Assembly: GCF_051960575.1 (NCBI RefSeq)
Contig: NZ_JBQCEE010000433.1
Coordinates: 1 to 15,936, forward strand
Direction: 5' to 3'
Length of the DNA stretch: 15,936 bases
Source: JBQCEE01 sp051960575
Lineage (GTDB): Bacteria > Actinomycetota > Actinomycetes > Mycobacteriales > Jatrophihabitantaceae
The notes beneath the pieces are model-generated. The model was not told the DNA's origin. It worked only from the letters and a program-made list of their open reading frames with translations, and did not search any database. Shown piece after piece: positions 1 through 7,049 of the stretch (positions within the stretch are counted from its first letter, which is position 1; every line of letters begins with the position of its first letter). The position numbers and the translations under genes were made by a program.

Positions 1-8
1 TACGGGAA

Positions 9-37
9 AGCCCCGCACGCGGATTGCGTACGGGGCT
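9..37. terminator. GC-rich hairpin, possible terminator
   Basis: Two 12-base arms (9-20 and 26-37) pair with a single C-A mismatch around a five-base loop, GGATT. On the minus strand the hairpin is followed by TTTCCC, so it would fit termination of leftward transcription better than rightward, where no T-run follows. No gene can be assigned to it inside the window. Confidence 0.5.
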
Positions 38-235
38 CGAAGCACGTCGAGTGGCGGAGAGGCAAGAGCGAGAAGTGTGTGACCGCTACGGACCCTTCTG
101 CACTCGCTGCAGGCGTCTCCAGACGGCACGCCGAACTCGACCCAGTAATAATACATCTGTGTGAATACTGCTGCAAGGTGCGCTCGGGAGTCGAACACGC
201 GGTAAAACCCGGCCTGGAGGGTCGTAGATTCGAGC
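38..235. promoter_or_regulatory. Non-coding stretch with AT-rich promoter-like patch
   Basis: No convincing gene lies here. Positions 145-170 form the only AT-rich patch in this stretch, with TAATAATAC-like sequence at 146-154, and could hold a -10 element for the downstream DUF6994-like gene. I see no clear -35 box, so this is a weak inference from composition. Confidence 0.25.
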
Positions 236-343
236 GATGACGGATCCGACCCCGAGGTCGACACTCAGGACGACTTCCGCGACGACGTCTCACCCGGCCA
301 GGACCCCGACCGCTACAGCCGGAAGCTGCGCCGATATCACCGC

Positions 344-964
344 GTGCTCTGGACGAAGGATCTGCCCGGCGGCCGAGGGCGTTTCGATCTCTTCGACGAG
401 GGCGAACGCCTGCACTACCGGGAGGGAGAGAGCGCGGTTCCAGTGTCCTCGGACTGGATCACGAACTCGTATGCGACCTGGACCCGCGTCGGGCACATCA
501 TCCGCCAGGTAGAGCCGGACGAGATCGACGAGTTCCTTCGGGCGGGGTCGACTATCGCCGCGTCGACCATCTTTCCCGCCAACCGGATCGGCGACCTACC
601 CACGATCAACCAGGCTCGCGGCACCAATGCCAGCATCGGTGATCGTTTCGACTTGACGCTCGCATGCATCCGGCGGCACTACCGCGGTGAGGCCAGCCCG
701 CTCCGCGACACACTCGCGCGGTACGCCGGCTTCTTCGAGCTGTTCGGGGGCTTCGGCGGGTACACCGACTTCTTCCTGCTCGACGACCTGTTAACCCCGG
801 ACGGCAGGATCCGCTACTTCCTGCCCTTCGATGACTTCGCCACCTCACCGCTGCCGACGACCGTCGCCGAGTACCGCGCCTATCGCGAGAACAACCTGGT
901 ATTCCTCGAAGCACGCCGGGAGCGAATCGCCGACTACTGGCGCCCCACGGGACGACTTGGTTGA
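344..964 (+). CDS. DUF6994-like protein, N-terminus disrupted
   Basis: The open frame resembles the DUF6994 family of actinobacteria, whose function is unknown. Family-like stretches include VLWTKDLPGG at the start, FPANRIGDLPTINQARG in the middle, then RFDLTLACIRRHY, LARYAGFFELFGGFGGYTDFFLLDDL and FLPFDDF towards the end. The only usable start codon in frame is GTG 344, giving 206 residues. Clearly family-like sequence (DPDRYSRKLRRYHR) continues upstream in the same frame to about 236, and a stop lies at 203. No ATG, GTG or TTG occurs between 206 and 343. ATG 237 is one base out of frame. The true protein was therefore probably about 240 residues, starting near 237 with a one-base indel, or the gene is broken. 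It is the first island gene in the window and is predicted cytoplasmic. I am confident of the reading frame, less of the start. Confidence 0.7.
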   Translation: MLWTKDLPGGRGRFDLFDEGERLHYREGESAVPVSSDWITNSYATWTRVGHIIRQVEPDEIDEFLRAGSTIAASTIFPANRIGDLPTINQARGTNASIGDRFDLTLACIRRHYRGEASPLRDTLARYAGFFELFGGFGGYTDFFLLDDLLTPDGRIRYFLPFDDFATSPLPTTVAEYRAYRENNLVFLEARRERIADYWRPTGRLG

Positions 965-1089
965 TCGGATCCCGACAGCGCGCTGAGACGAACCGTCTCC
1001 GCCGTGCCCGGGGGCGCGTTGGCCGGCCACAACGACCGACGAGGTCGGCCCGCGCAGAAATTGTCAGAGGGTCCCCGCACGATCAGCCG

Positions 1090-1536
1090 GTGCCCTACCT
1101 TGCGTCGCTGACGTTCCCTGACGGCTGGAACGTGCGCCTGCGGTGCCTCCTCTGCGCGCCGACGTATCCGGAGGACGTACGGTCAGCCGAAGTGCCGCGC
1201 TCTCACCTTGTGCTGCGTCGGTTCACCGATCTCGCCGAGCAGCTGTTCCCCGCGACGCCCGTGCACGCCGTCGTACCGCCGGAGGCGACGACGCTAAGCA
1301 GTCGAGACGGCTCTCCAATTGGGAAGACCTTTCCGACCCCGTCTCAGTTGCCGCCGGTCTGTTGCATCGGCGACCTCGAGGCCGACGCCGGTACCCGCGA
1401 TGTGGTTCTGCCGACCTCGCGACTGGTGATCATCTGGTTTCAAGGGGTTCCGCCGCCGGTGCCTATCGAGCCGCAGGTCGTCGACGTCTTGAGCCGGTTC
1501 GATTGGTCCGCACACGCCACGAACTGCTTGTATTGA
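1090..1536 (+). CDS. Hypothetical protein, 148 aa
   Basis: I do not recognise this protein. The frame is open from TTG 961, overlapping the previous stop, but the first 43 codons there are Arg-rich and look non-coding. I prefer GTG 1090, which begins VPYLASLTFPDGWNVRLRC. No strong ribosome binding site precedes either start. The protein has a CLLC pair near residue 18, a proline-rich middle and a hydrophobic strand-like segment (RLVIIWFQGVPPPVPIEP) near the C-terminus, without a signal peptide or membrane segment. It sits 33 bases before the glycosylase-like gene in the same direction, so the two may be co-transcribed. It could be a small island accessory protein. The start is uncertain. Confidence 0.5.
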   Translation: MPYLASLTFPDGWNVRLRCLLCAPTYPEDVRSAEVPRSHLVLRRFTDLAEQLFPATPVHAVVPPEATTLSSRDGSPIGKTFPTPSQLPPVCCIGDLEADAGTRDVVLPTSRLVIIWFQGVPPPVPIEPQVVDVLSRFDWSAHATNCLY

Positions 1537-1569
1537 CCGCAACCGTCGCCTGACCAGGAGCGAGGCCCC

Positions 1570-2721
1570 GTGACCGCATCTGACGTGACCGTCGCGCCCG
1601 AAGACGTCGACCTCTGGGACCAACTCGACGACGGCGCCCGACCTGGCGGCGAGCGGCTGGTGGTCATCGCCTCGCTTCCCTTCGCGCTGGTCGTCGCGCA
1701 ACCGGGCGACCAGGACGCCGCAGTCGAGGTCGTCCTGTTCCGCGACGACGGGGCACAGGGCTGGAACTGGTACGCCGACAACGGCGACGCCATCGGCGCG
1801 GCACAGCCCGACGAAGGGTCCGCTCCCGGGTGGGCCTACGGGCGCTGCGAGCCCGGCGCCGAAGTGCAACTGTCCTACGGCGACCATCGGCCCGTCGTCC
1901 GGGGCAACTCGCTCGGTTGGTGGGCTTTCGTCGATGACACCGGCCAATGGGAAGACATCCCTGACGTCGTACCCACGGACACCCCGGCTGCGGTAACCAG
2001 GTCGTCCCGCACCGACCTGACACGGATCGACGTGCCCCCGGCCTGCCGGACCTGGGTTGCAAACGCGGACCCCGCGAAATGGATCTTCGGCCACGAAGTC
2101 ACGGTCGACCTCGACTGGTGGAACAAGGAGCTCGCCGAACGGCAACTCGCCGGAGCGCCGCTCGCCGCCGACGACGGCCGCACCACCGGCCAGGCGGCCA
2201 TCAGCCGCCGGCGCCTGTTTGCGCTCGGCGAGAGGGCGCAGGACGACGCCGGCGCCTCGCTCGCCCTGCTATGGCACTCGCTGGCGTGGGGCAGCGGCCT
2301 CGGTCGGCGGAACAACCTGCGCCGATTGAACGCAGTTGCCGCGGATCCCGGAGGCGCCGGCCAGGCTCTCCTCCAAGCTGCTTCCCTCGTCCGCCAAGAC
2401 CCGGTCGAGGCTTACAACTTCTTGGCGCCGGACGGCCGGCCGCGGATCCGGGGCCTCGGACCCGCCTTCTTCACCAAGTACCTGTACTTCGCAGCCGGAG
2501 CAGACCTGCACCCTCTCTCCCTCATCCTCGACGCGCGGGTCGCGAGGAGCCTCATTGCAGCAGGCTGGACTTCGATGCACGCACGCGGCGGCTGGCCATC
2601 TACGACCTACGGCCGATACCTCGAGCTCATCGAAAGATGGCACGAACAACTCGAGGCTGGCGGCGTTCACGTCCGAGCCGACCTGATCGAACGATGGCTC
2701 TTCGATCAGGGCGCGAAGTGA
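1570..2721 (+). CDS. OGG-fold DNA glycosylase-like protein with N-terminal extension
   Basis: The C-terminal half (about 160-383) looks like the actinobacterial proteins named 8-oxoguanine DNA glycosylase OGG fold protein. It has an upstream helical part (LLWHSLAWGSG), a helix-hairpin-helix-like turn with GLGPAFFTK at 295-303, an LILDARVAR strand-helix at 318-326, and the GWPSTTYGRYLELIERW signature at 341-357. By analogy with HhH-GPD glycosylases, Lys303 and Asp321 are the likely catalytic pair; this assignment is my inference. Residues 1-150 form a separate domain rich in Asp and Trp (GWNWYADNGD, SLGWWAF) that I do not recognise. Family members are usually much shorter, so this looks like a fusion. 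GTG 1570 has AGGAG at 1556-1560. The expected role is excision of modified or damaged bases; in an island it could be repair or defence against phage with modified DNA. Confidence 0.75.
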   Translation: MTASDVTVAPEDVDLWDQLDDGARPGGERLVVIASLPFALVVAQPGDQDAAVEVVLFRDDGAQGWNWYADNGDAIGAAQPDEGSAPGWAYGRCEPGAEVQLSYGDHRPVVRGNSLGWWAFVDDTGQWEDIPDVVPTDTPAAVTRSSRTDLTRIDVPPACRTWVANADPAKWIFGHEVTVDLDWWNKELAERQLAGAPLAADDGRTTGQAAISRRRLFALGERAQDDAGASLALLWHSLAWGSGLGRRNNLRRLNAVAADPGGAGQALLQAASLVRQDPVEAYNFLAPDGRPRIRGLGPAFFTKYLYFAAGADLHPLSLILDARVARSLIAAGWTSMHARGGWPSTTYGRYLELIERWHEQLEAGGVHVRADLIERWLFDQGAK

Positions 2722-2845
2722 CGCCTCGTCGCTCGACGCAGCTCGTCCGGTCGGACTCCGGGCTGGGAGCCCTGAGTAAACCGCCCCGACTGTCGGTAGA
2801 TCATGTGGGCATGGCGACGACGGTGACCCCTTGAACGCCGAGCCG
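2722..2845. promoter_or_regulatory. Intergenic region with possible leader ORF
   Basis: This gap holds TAGATC at 2797-2802 and, nine bases further, a complete seven-codon ORF (MATTVTP, 2811-2834). That ORF's stop overlaps the alternative TTG 2831 start of the next gene. A short upstream ORF of this kind is common on actinobacterial leaderless transcripts, but the -10 match is imperfect and the feature may be chance. Confidence 0.2.
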
Positions 2846-3397
2846 ATGTGCCCCCTGGACGACACCATGCCTGCGGCCTGGTGCGGCCACTGCAAAGGCG
2901 GGGCCGAAGAGCAACCTCGCAAGAGGGCCGACAGCGGCCGTCTACCCGTCGACGACGACGAGGTTCGGGCATTCGTGTTAGGGCTCTACGCCGACGGGGC
3001 GCGGCTCACCTGGTCCGCCTATCTCGACGAACTCGAACGTCGATGGGGCGAGGTAATGACCCGCCCTCAGCTAAGAAGCAAGTGGAACCGCGTATCCGTC
3101 CAGCTCGGTCGCGACGGCGTCCTTCTCGAGGACCCCGCGGCGTCCGACTCGTACATGCGCCCCGGCAGCGAGCTGCCGCAGGTGCGTTGGCTCTCCGTCG
3201 AGGACACGATCCGGGAGATCGAGAATCTGATCGACAGCGGCGGCTGGTCCGCAGGCGAGCCTGGCCTGAAGGACTGGGGAGTCGCCCAGCGGCTCCGCGC
3301 GGTGCAGTACCCCTGCGTGCACGACGCACTGCACGCGATGAATAAGCGGGGCCATCGTGTGCACACGCGCAGCATCTTCTGGTACGTCCGACCCTGA
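2846..3397 (+). CDS. Hypothetical protein with Cys-containing N-terminus
   Basis: I do not recognise a named family. From ATG 2846 the 183-residue protein begins MCPLDDTMPAAWCGHCKGG, in which Cys2, Cys13, His15 and Cys16 could bind a metal. Similar short CGHC-type openings occur in many actinobacterial and actinophage accessory proteins. The middle (about 35-90) has helices including LTWSAYLDELERRWGEVMTR and QLRSKWNRVSVQLGRDG, which could form a DNA-binding fold. The end carries KRGHRVHTRSIFWYVRP. TTG 2831 is an alternative start, with GGTGA four bases upstream; I chose ATG because the sequence begins there with the Cys motif. It stands alone between two gaps of about 120 bases, in the direction of its neighbours. 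Confidence 0.6.
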   Translation: MCPLDDTMPAAWCGHCKGGAEEQPRKRADSGRLPVDDDEVRAFVLGLYADGARLTWSAYLDELERRWGEVMTRPQLRSKWNRVSVQLGRDGVLLEDPAASDSYMRPGSELPQVRWLSVEDTIREIENLIDSGGWSAGEPGLKDWGVAQRLRAVQYPCVHDALHAMNKRGHRVHTRSIFWYVRP

Positions 3398-3521
3398 CCA
3401 ATCGCATCGACTGGCCCAGGCGCACCGCCCCCGCCATCGAAGATGATCGGTCAACGGGTCATCCCGATTTTCCGCATGCCGACGGGTTCGGCGTCGACAC
3501 GGCAGTGAGGCAACTGAGCAA
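3398..3521. promoter_or_regulatory. Intergenic gap with short inverted repeat
   Basis: The gap before the PASTA-ended gene holds a small hairpin with five-base arms, GCCGA at 3478-3482 and TCGGC at 3488-3492, and a second GATGA/TCATC pair near 3443-3464. No clear promoter boxes are visible. Either repeat could be an operator or just GC-rich chance pairing. Confidence 0.2.
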
Positions 3522-4580
3522 GTGAACGAACAAGACGCCTACCCCTGCGCCTTCGGGCACCGCGTGCCCAGGGGAGAAGGCGAGCTCGCGTTGGCCGCGC
3601 TCGCGCATGTTGTGGTCGCGGCGGCGCCGGCCGGTGTAAGCCGCCGACGCCTGAGTCGTGACCTGACGCCGTTCGACGAGGTACTTGACAAGGCTTCCGT
3701 CGCAGAGCGCGACGTCGATGACTTCATCACGTCCTTGGCCGAACGGACACAGGGCTGGCAGCGTCTCCTATCCGACGTCGCCCGGCATCTGACTGCGCCT
3801 CAGCGGCTCATCGCGAGCATCGAGTTGTGCACGTCGTCCCCGGTGTCCGACAACGACCTCGAAGCTCCGGTCGCTCTGCGCCGCATGGATGCGGTCCTCG
3901 ACGTGCTGGATGTCGAGACCTGCTCCGCCAGCATTCAGAGCGAGTTCGCTTCCACGGTGGCAGCACTGTCCGGCGCCGGGTCCAGCACAGACCAGGTCCG
4001 TTCCGCCGCCCGCAAGGCGCGACCCATCGCTGAGATGCTGACGATGGTGCACCCGGTCGCCGGCTACGCCGCCAGCTACGGCCTCGGGAAGCTGAGCGGC
4101 GACGAGGCGCAGGAGTCCGAGTCAGCGTCCGAAACTGACGCCTTTGAAACGGCGACGCTCGCTCGGGTCGTCATGGCGTGCCGCTTCGCGGTGGACGGAA
4201 CCGACCGAGACGCGAGAGTTCGCGCAATTCGGGACGGGATCCTCGCTGAGCTCCGCTCACTCGATTTCGGGGCAGCAGCGATGGCGGCGGACCCACGCCG
4301 CAACCGGCTGTTCACGTCGGCACTCGGCATGCTGTCCGAACTCGTCGAGGGCAGCATCAGCGTGAATGTGGACGACATGCCGGCACTCGCCGGACGTAAC
4401 CTCGCCGAAGCCAAGCGGATGCTGACCGCCCTCGGACTCGCATTCACGATCACCGACGACCTCGCGCCCAACGGCGTACCTCGAATGATCATGGCCGACG
4501 CCAATTGGCGCGTTGTCGGTGCTGAGCAGGCCGACGACAAGCTTCGCCTCCTGGTGCGAAAGAACACTGACCCGCGATGA
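3522..4580 (+). CDS. Protein with TerB-like N-terminus and C-terminal PASTA-like domain
   Basis: The 352-residue protein ends in a PASTA-like module (about 286-346). Its strand and helix are MPALAGRNLAEAKRMLTALG and its second half is MIMADANWRVVGAEQADDKLRLLV. The NWxVVG pattern is typical of actinobacterial PASTA-type domains, which are known elsewhere to bind peptidoglycan or other ligands. Residues 20-130 are mostly helical (LALAALAHVVVAAAPAGVS, later LTAPQRLIASIELC) and recall TerB-like domains, a weak resemblance. A Cys/His pair sits at 9 and 13. Residues 23-40 are hydrophobic but contain His and Pro and look more like a buried helix than a membrane anchor, so the protein is probably cytoplasmic, which is unusual for PASTA. 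The start is GTG 3522, with GAGG about 12 bases upstream. Function unknown. Confidence 0.65.
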   Translation: MNEQDAYPCAFGHRVPRGEGELALAALAHVVVAAAPAGVSRRRLSRDLTPFDEVLDKASVAERDVDDFITSLAERTQGWQRLLSDVARHLTAPQRLIASIELCTSSPVSDNDLEAPVALRRMDAVLDVLDVETCSASIQSEFASTVAALSGAGSSTDQVRSAARKARPIAEMLTMVHPVAGYAASYGLGKLSGDEAQESESASETDAFETATLARVVMACRFAVDGTDRDARVRAIRDGILAELRSLDFGAAAMAADPRRNRLFTSALGMLSELVEGSISVNVDDMPALAGRNLAEAKRMLTALGLAFTITDDLAPNGVPRMIMADANWRVVGAEQADDKLRLLVRKNTDPR

Positions 4581-4748
4581 CGTGCACCCGCGAAGATGTC
4601 GTCAGCCAACTGACGCCCGACCGGAACTCCGCAACCAGCGCACCACGGCCGTCTACAGCACACTCAGGTGTCCTCCTGCGGTGACCGGGGAGACCGGCAC
4701 GCCCATGACATATGGACCAGCCCCCTAACGTCGGCCCTGGAGGTCGAG

Positions 4749-5210
4749 GTGGCTCAGCAGCGCATGACGAACGCGACGGTCGCAAGGGTGAGGGCGCTCC
4801 CGGGCGACTTCTTTCTGCGAAGCGAGGTGGCCGAGGCGCTGACAACGTCGGCCTCGACCCTCCGGCGCATGGCCCTAAGCGACCCCGACTCATACGGGCC
4901 GGCGATGACGCTCCAGATTGGCCCCCGCGAGTTCGCGGTCTACGACCTCGCGCGGGTCGGGTCGCTCCACGAAGCGCTCGCGACGAGGACACGGAGCGGA
5001 GCAGCGCGCCGCTGGACCAGCGATGAGCTGCGGGCGCGGCGGCGCTGCTACAGCCGGGCCGCTTACCTTCGTCGGCGTGCAGTAGTCCTCGCAGCTCGGG
5101 GGCTCACAGAAGAAGCAGGGATGCTTATCGCGCTCTCGCGTGAACTGCTCGCACGGCTCGTGGCTGATCGCGCCATGCGCGACGACCAGCACAACTGGAC
5201 CCCAACGTGA
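4749..5210 (+). CDS. MerR/excisionase-like HTH protein
   Basis: From GTG 4749 the 153-residue protein has a helix-turn-helix at about 21-41 (FFLRSEVAEALTTSASTLRR), of the type seen in excisionases and MerR-like phage regulators. A wing-like stretch (LQIGPREFAVYDLARVG) follows, and then a basic helical hairpin at 92-142. The start has GGAGG at 4739-4743 with five bases of spacing; ATG 4764 is an alternative, and the open frame extends back to GTG 4668 without support. Its stop overlaps the next gene's start (GTGA, 5207-5210), so the two are probably translated together. The likely role is DNA binding in the biology of a mobile element: recombination, packaging recognition or regulation. Which of these cannot be told from sequence alone. 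Confidence 0.6.
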   Translation: MAQQRMTNATVARVRALPGDFFLRSEVAEALTTSASTLRRMALSDPDSYGPAMTLQIGPREFAVYDLARVGSLHEALATRTRSGAARRWTSDELRARRRCYSRAAYLRRRAVVLAARGLTEEAGMLIALSRELLARLVADRAMRDDQHNWTPT

Positions 5211-5737
5211 CTGGAGCTCGCAGGCGGCAGGCTTCGCCGAAGCCCACGACCAGTGACGACGACTCGCAGCCGGCACCGGCCCCATTCGACCCTGCCCTCG
5301 AAGCTCACAGGCTGCGCGTTGCCGGCCGGTCCTGGGACGAAGCAGCGCGCTCGACGGGTTACGCGAACGCCCGGATCGCACAGATGGCGGTCACCGCTTA
5401 CCTGCAGAGGGCGGCTCTTGAGGAAGGCGCCGAACAACGCCGACTGGCCTTCAGGACGGAGCTGGACCGTCTCGAGGACCTTCATGCCGCCTACTGGCCG
5501 CAGGCCCTGCAAGGTGACGTCGTCGCTGCGCACATGGTGCTGAAGGCGGCCGGACTCCGGATGAAGTTGCAGGGCCTTGACCGTCCTGTGCCCGAAGACC
5601 GAACGGACGGAGAGGTGCTTGTTGTCGCCGGTACGGAGGCGGAGTACGTCGAGCAGCTCCGAGCTATCGCCTCCGACGACTGGAGCGCTGCCCGAGAGAT
5701 CAACGCGACCGCCCGGAGGCGTTCGACTCAGTTGTGA
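5207..5737 (+). CDS. Terminase small subunit-like protein
   Basis: The 176-residue protein has the layout of actinobacterial and actinophage terminase-small-subunit-like proteins. A disordered basic and Pro-rich N-terminus (1-28) is followed by an HTH at 34-66 (AHRLRVAGRSWDEAARSTGY). Next is a helical region with LDRLEDLHAAYWPQALQGDV (87-106) and VLKAAGLRMKLQGLD (111-125), and the end carries a GTEAEYVEQLRAI motif. In phages such proteins recognise packaging DNA and partner a large-subunit ATPase; no large subunit lies in this window. The start GTG 5207 overlaps the stop of the preceding HTH gene, which implies coupling. It may be a prophage or satellite remnant, or a protein repurposed by the island. 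Moderate confidence for the family, low for actual packaging. Confidence 0.6.
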   Translation: MTGARRRQASPKPTTSDDDSQPAPAPFDPALEAHRLRVAGRSWDEAARSTGYANARIAQMAVTAYLQRAALEEGAEQRRLAFRTELDRLEDLHAAYWPQALQGDVVAAHMVLKAAGLRMKLQGLDRPVPEDRTDGEVLVVAGTEAEYVEQLRAIASDDWSAAREINATARRRSTQL

Positions 5738-5943
5738 TGCTCCAGCGACGCCGCTCGCCCGGTACCAAGCAGCGGTTAGCGCTGGCGCCCGCTGTGCTCG
5801 CCGTCGGTGATGCCCCGGTGAAGCCCGTGGTCGTGCAGCGCGGTGCCATCCCAGCCCTGCTCGACGTGTTCCGGGCAGCCAGAACCCGTCTGCCGCAAGC
5901 AGGGGCAGGTACGACAACCTCGAGTGCTACGAGGTGGGCATGA
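5737..5943 (+). CDS. Possible small protein, 68 aa
   Basis: ATG 5737 overlaps the stop of the terminase-like gene (TGATG), and the frame runs to 5943. The first 45 codons have GC-rich third positions and a plausible protein sequence (ALAPAVLAVGDAPVKPVVVQ, then ALLDVFRAARTRL). The last 20 are low-complexity Thr/Ser/Ala and may be out of frame. I do not recognise it. It may be a short real gene, a frameshifted remnant, or chance. Confidence 0.3.
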   Translation: MLQRRRSPGTKQRLALAPAVLAVGDAPVKPVVVQRGAIPALLDVFRAARTRLPQAGAGTTTSSATRWA

Positions 5944-6074
5944 CTGGGCGGCTGGGTCTGCTCCCCTCCCGAGACGTCAAGGTTTACTCCGACGACCGCA
6001 CTTCACTCACCCTGCGCTACAACATCTTGGCGACTCTGAACGGCGCGGCCTGCTGTGCCCTTGTCACGCTCTGA
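5940..6074 (+). CDS. Possible 44-aa ORF
   Basis: ATG 5940 overlaps the previous stop (ATGA). The peptide begins MTGRLGLLPSRDVKVYSDD and contains LRYNILATLNGAACCALVTL at its end. The frame stays open and protein-like for about 11 codons upstream (RYDNLECYEVG), suggesting the 3' end of a longer, broken gene. Support is only the composition and the overlap. Confidence 0.25.
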   Translation: MTGRLGLLPSRDVKVYSDDRTSLTLRYNILATLNGAACCALVTL

Positions 6075-6194
6075 GGCTGCGTGGCCGCAGCGCATGCCAG
6101 CATCCCGTTGCGAGCGGTGTCAGGTCCCGCCGTCCCTCGCCGATTTATACGGGAATGCAGCCGCTGCTCAGCGTCAGGCCCTACTCTTCGGGAG
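6075..6194 (+). promoter_or_regulatory. Promoter region of TIGR04255 cassette, TACTCT -10-like box
   Basis: No gene is supported here. TACTCT at 6182-6187 matches the actinobacterial TAnnnT -10 pattern and ends seven bases before ATG 6195, as expected for a leaderless transcript starting at the ATG. No clear -35 box is visible. Confidence 0.4.
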
Positions 6195-7049
6195 ATGGAT
6201 CAACGCGTGGACCAGATCGCTTCCTTCACCGACCCGCCGGTCGTTGAGGTCGTGACGTCTGTCCGGTTCGCGCCGATGCCACCTTTGGCGTACGTGAAGC
6301 TCGGGACGCTGTGGGAATCGACGTGGCAGTCCTCGTTCCCGACACTCGAGGTTCAGCCGGCCTACGCGGCCCCGGTCGAGGTGTTCGGCAGGTCGCCGAT
6401 GGCGGCCGACATCTTCAACTTCAGCTTCGGCGCCCTCCAGCCGGCGTCTAACTTCCCGCGACTGTGGATGATCTCGCCGAGCGGCAATGAGCTGCTCCAG
6501 GTTCAGCAGGATTGGTTCGCCGCCAACTGGCGGAAGAACGCCACCCCCGGCGGCGCCGCAGGAGCGGAGTACGACAGGTGGACCGCTCGACGCGTCGCGT
6601 TCGCCCAGCACTGGCAGACACTTGCAACTTGGCTCCATGAACACCAGGCAGGGATGCATCCCCTCCAGTGCGAGGTGACCTACATCAACCACATCGCTCC
6701 AATAGAGGGCATCTGGTCAAGCCATTCTGACGCCGCGAACATCTTCTCGGGACTCCGCCTCGCAGTTCACGATTCTGTGGCGCTGGAGCAGTTCGGCCTG
6801 CGGTCACAGGCGATCATCCCCGGGGAGGGCGATCTACCGGAGGCCCGCCTTCACGTCTCCGTGTCGGCCGCGTTCGCTGGCCCCGGCCCGGAGCCTACGC
6901 CGATCATCGTATTAGAACTGACGGTGCGCGGCGCGCCCCAACCAGACGGCGATCTGGTCACTTTTCTCGACAGAGGGCGGCGTCTGATCGTTCAAACATT
7001 TGTCCAATTGACCACTGATCAAATTCGCCAGGCCTGGGGGCAGGAATGA
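6195..7049 (+). CDS. TIGR04255 family protein
   Basis: The 284-residue protein matches the pattern of the TIGR04255 family, which has no known function and occurs in variable genome regions. Visible signatures are FTDPPVVEVVTSVRFAP at 11-27, the FPRLWMISPSGNELLQVQ stretch at 87-104 with WFAANWRK at 107-114, and EVTYINHI at 160-167. Length is normal for the family. No signal peptide or membrane segment is seen, so it is probably cytoplasmic. ATG 6195 is preceded directly by GGGAG, too close to act as a ribosome site, but a TACTCT box seven bases upstream suggests a leaderless start. GTG 6207 is an alternative. The stop overlaps the next gene's start (ATGA, 7046-7049), so it is the first gene of a coupled three-gene unit. 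Confidence 0.8.
   Translation: MDQRVDQIASFTDPPVVEVVTSVRFAPMPPLAYVKLGTLWESTWQSSFPTLEVQPAYAAPVEVFGRSPMAADIFNFSFGALQPASNFPRLWMISPSGNELLQVQQDWFAANWRKNATPGGAAGAEYDRWTARRVAFAQHWQTLATWLHEHQAGMHPLQCEVTYINHIAPIEGIWSSHSDAANIFSGLRLAVHDSVALEQFGLRSQAIIPGEGDLPEARLHVSVSAAFAGPGPEPTPIIVLELTVRGAPQPDGDLVTFLDRGRRLIVQTFVQLTTDQIRQAWGQE

Noticed and set aside
237..512. 91-residue ORF from ATG 237
   Set aside because: Its Thr/Arg/Ser-rich sequence is a shifted reading of the DUF6994-like coding sequence, which has the family-like residues in another frame.
961..1089. N-terminal extension of the 1090-1536 gene from TTG 961
   Set aside because: The 43 extra residues are Arg-rich and look non-coding; no ribosome site was seen.
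1294..2145. 283-residue minus-strand ORF
   Set aside because: It is antisense to the glycosylase-like gene, whose domain signatures and ribosome site are convincing.
4577..4684. 35-residue ORF overlapping the PASTA-gene stop by ATGA
   Set aside because: It is short, with Thr/Ser-rich sequence, no recognisable pattern and no independent support.
5843..6247. 134-residue ORF in the gene-poor zone
   Set aside because: It is Pro/Arg/Ser-rich, with shadow-frame composition, and overlaps the start of the better-supported TIGR04255 gene.
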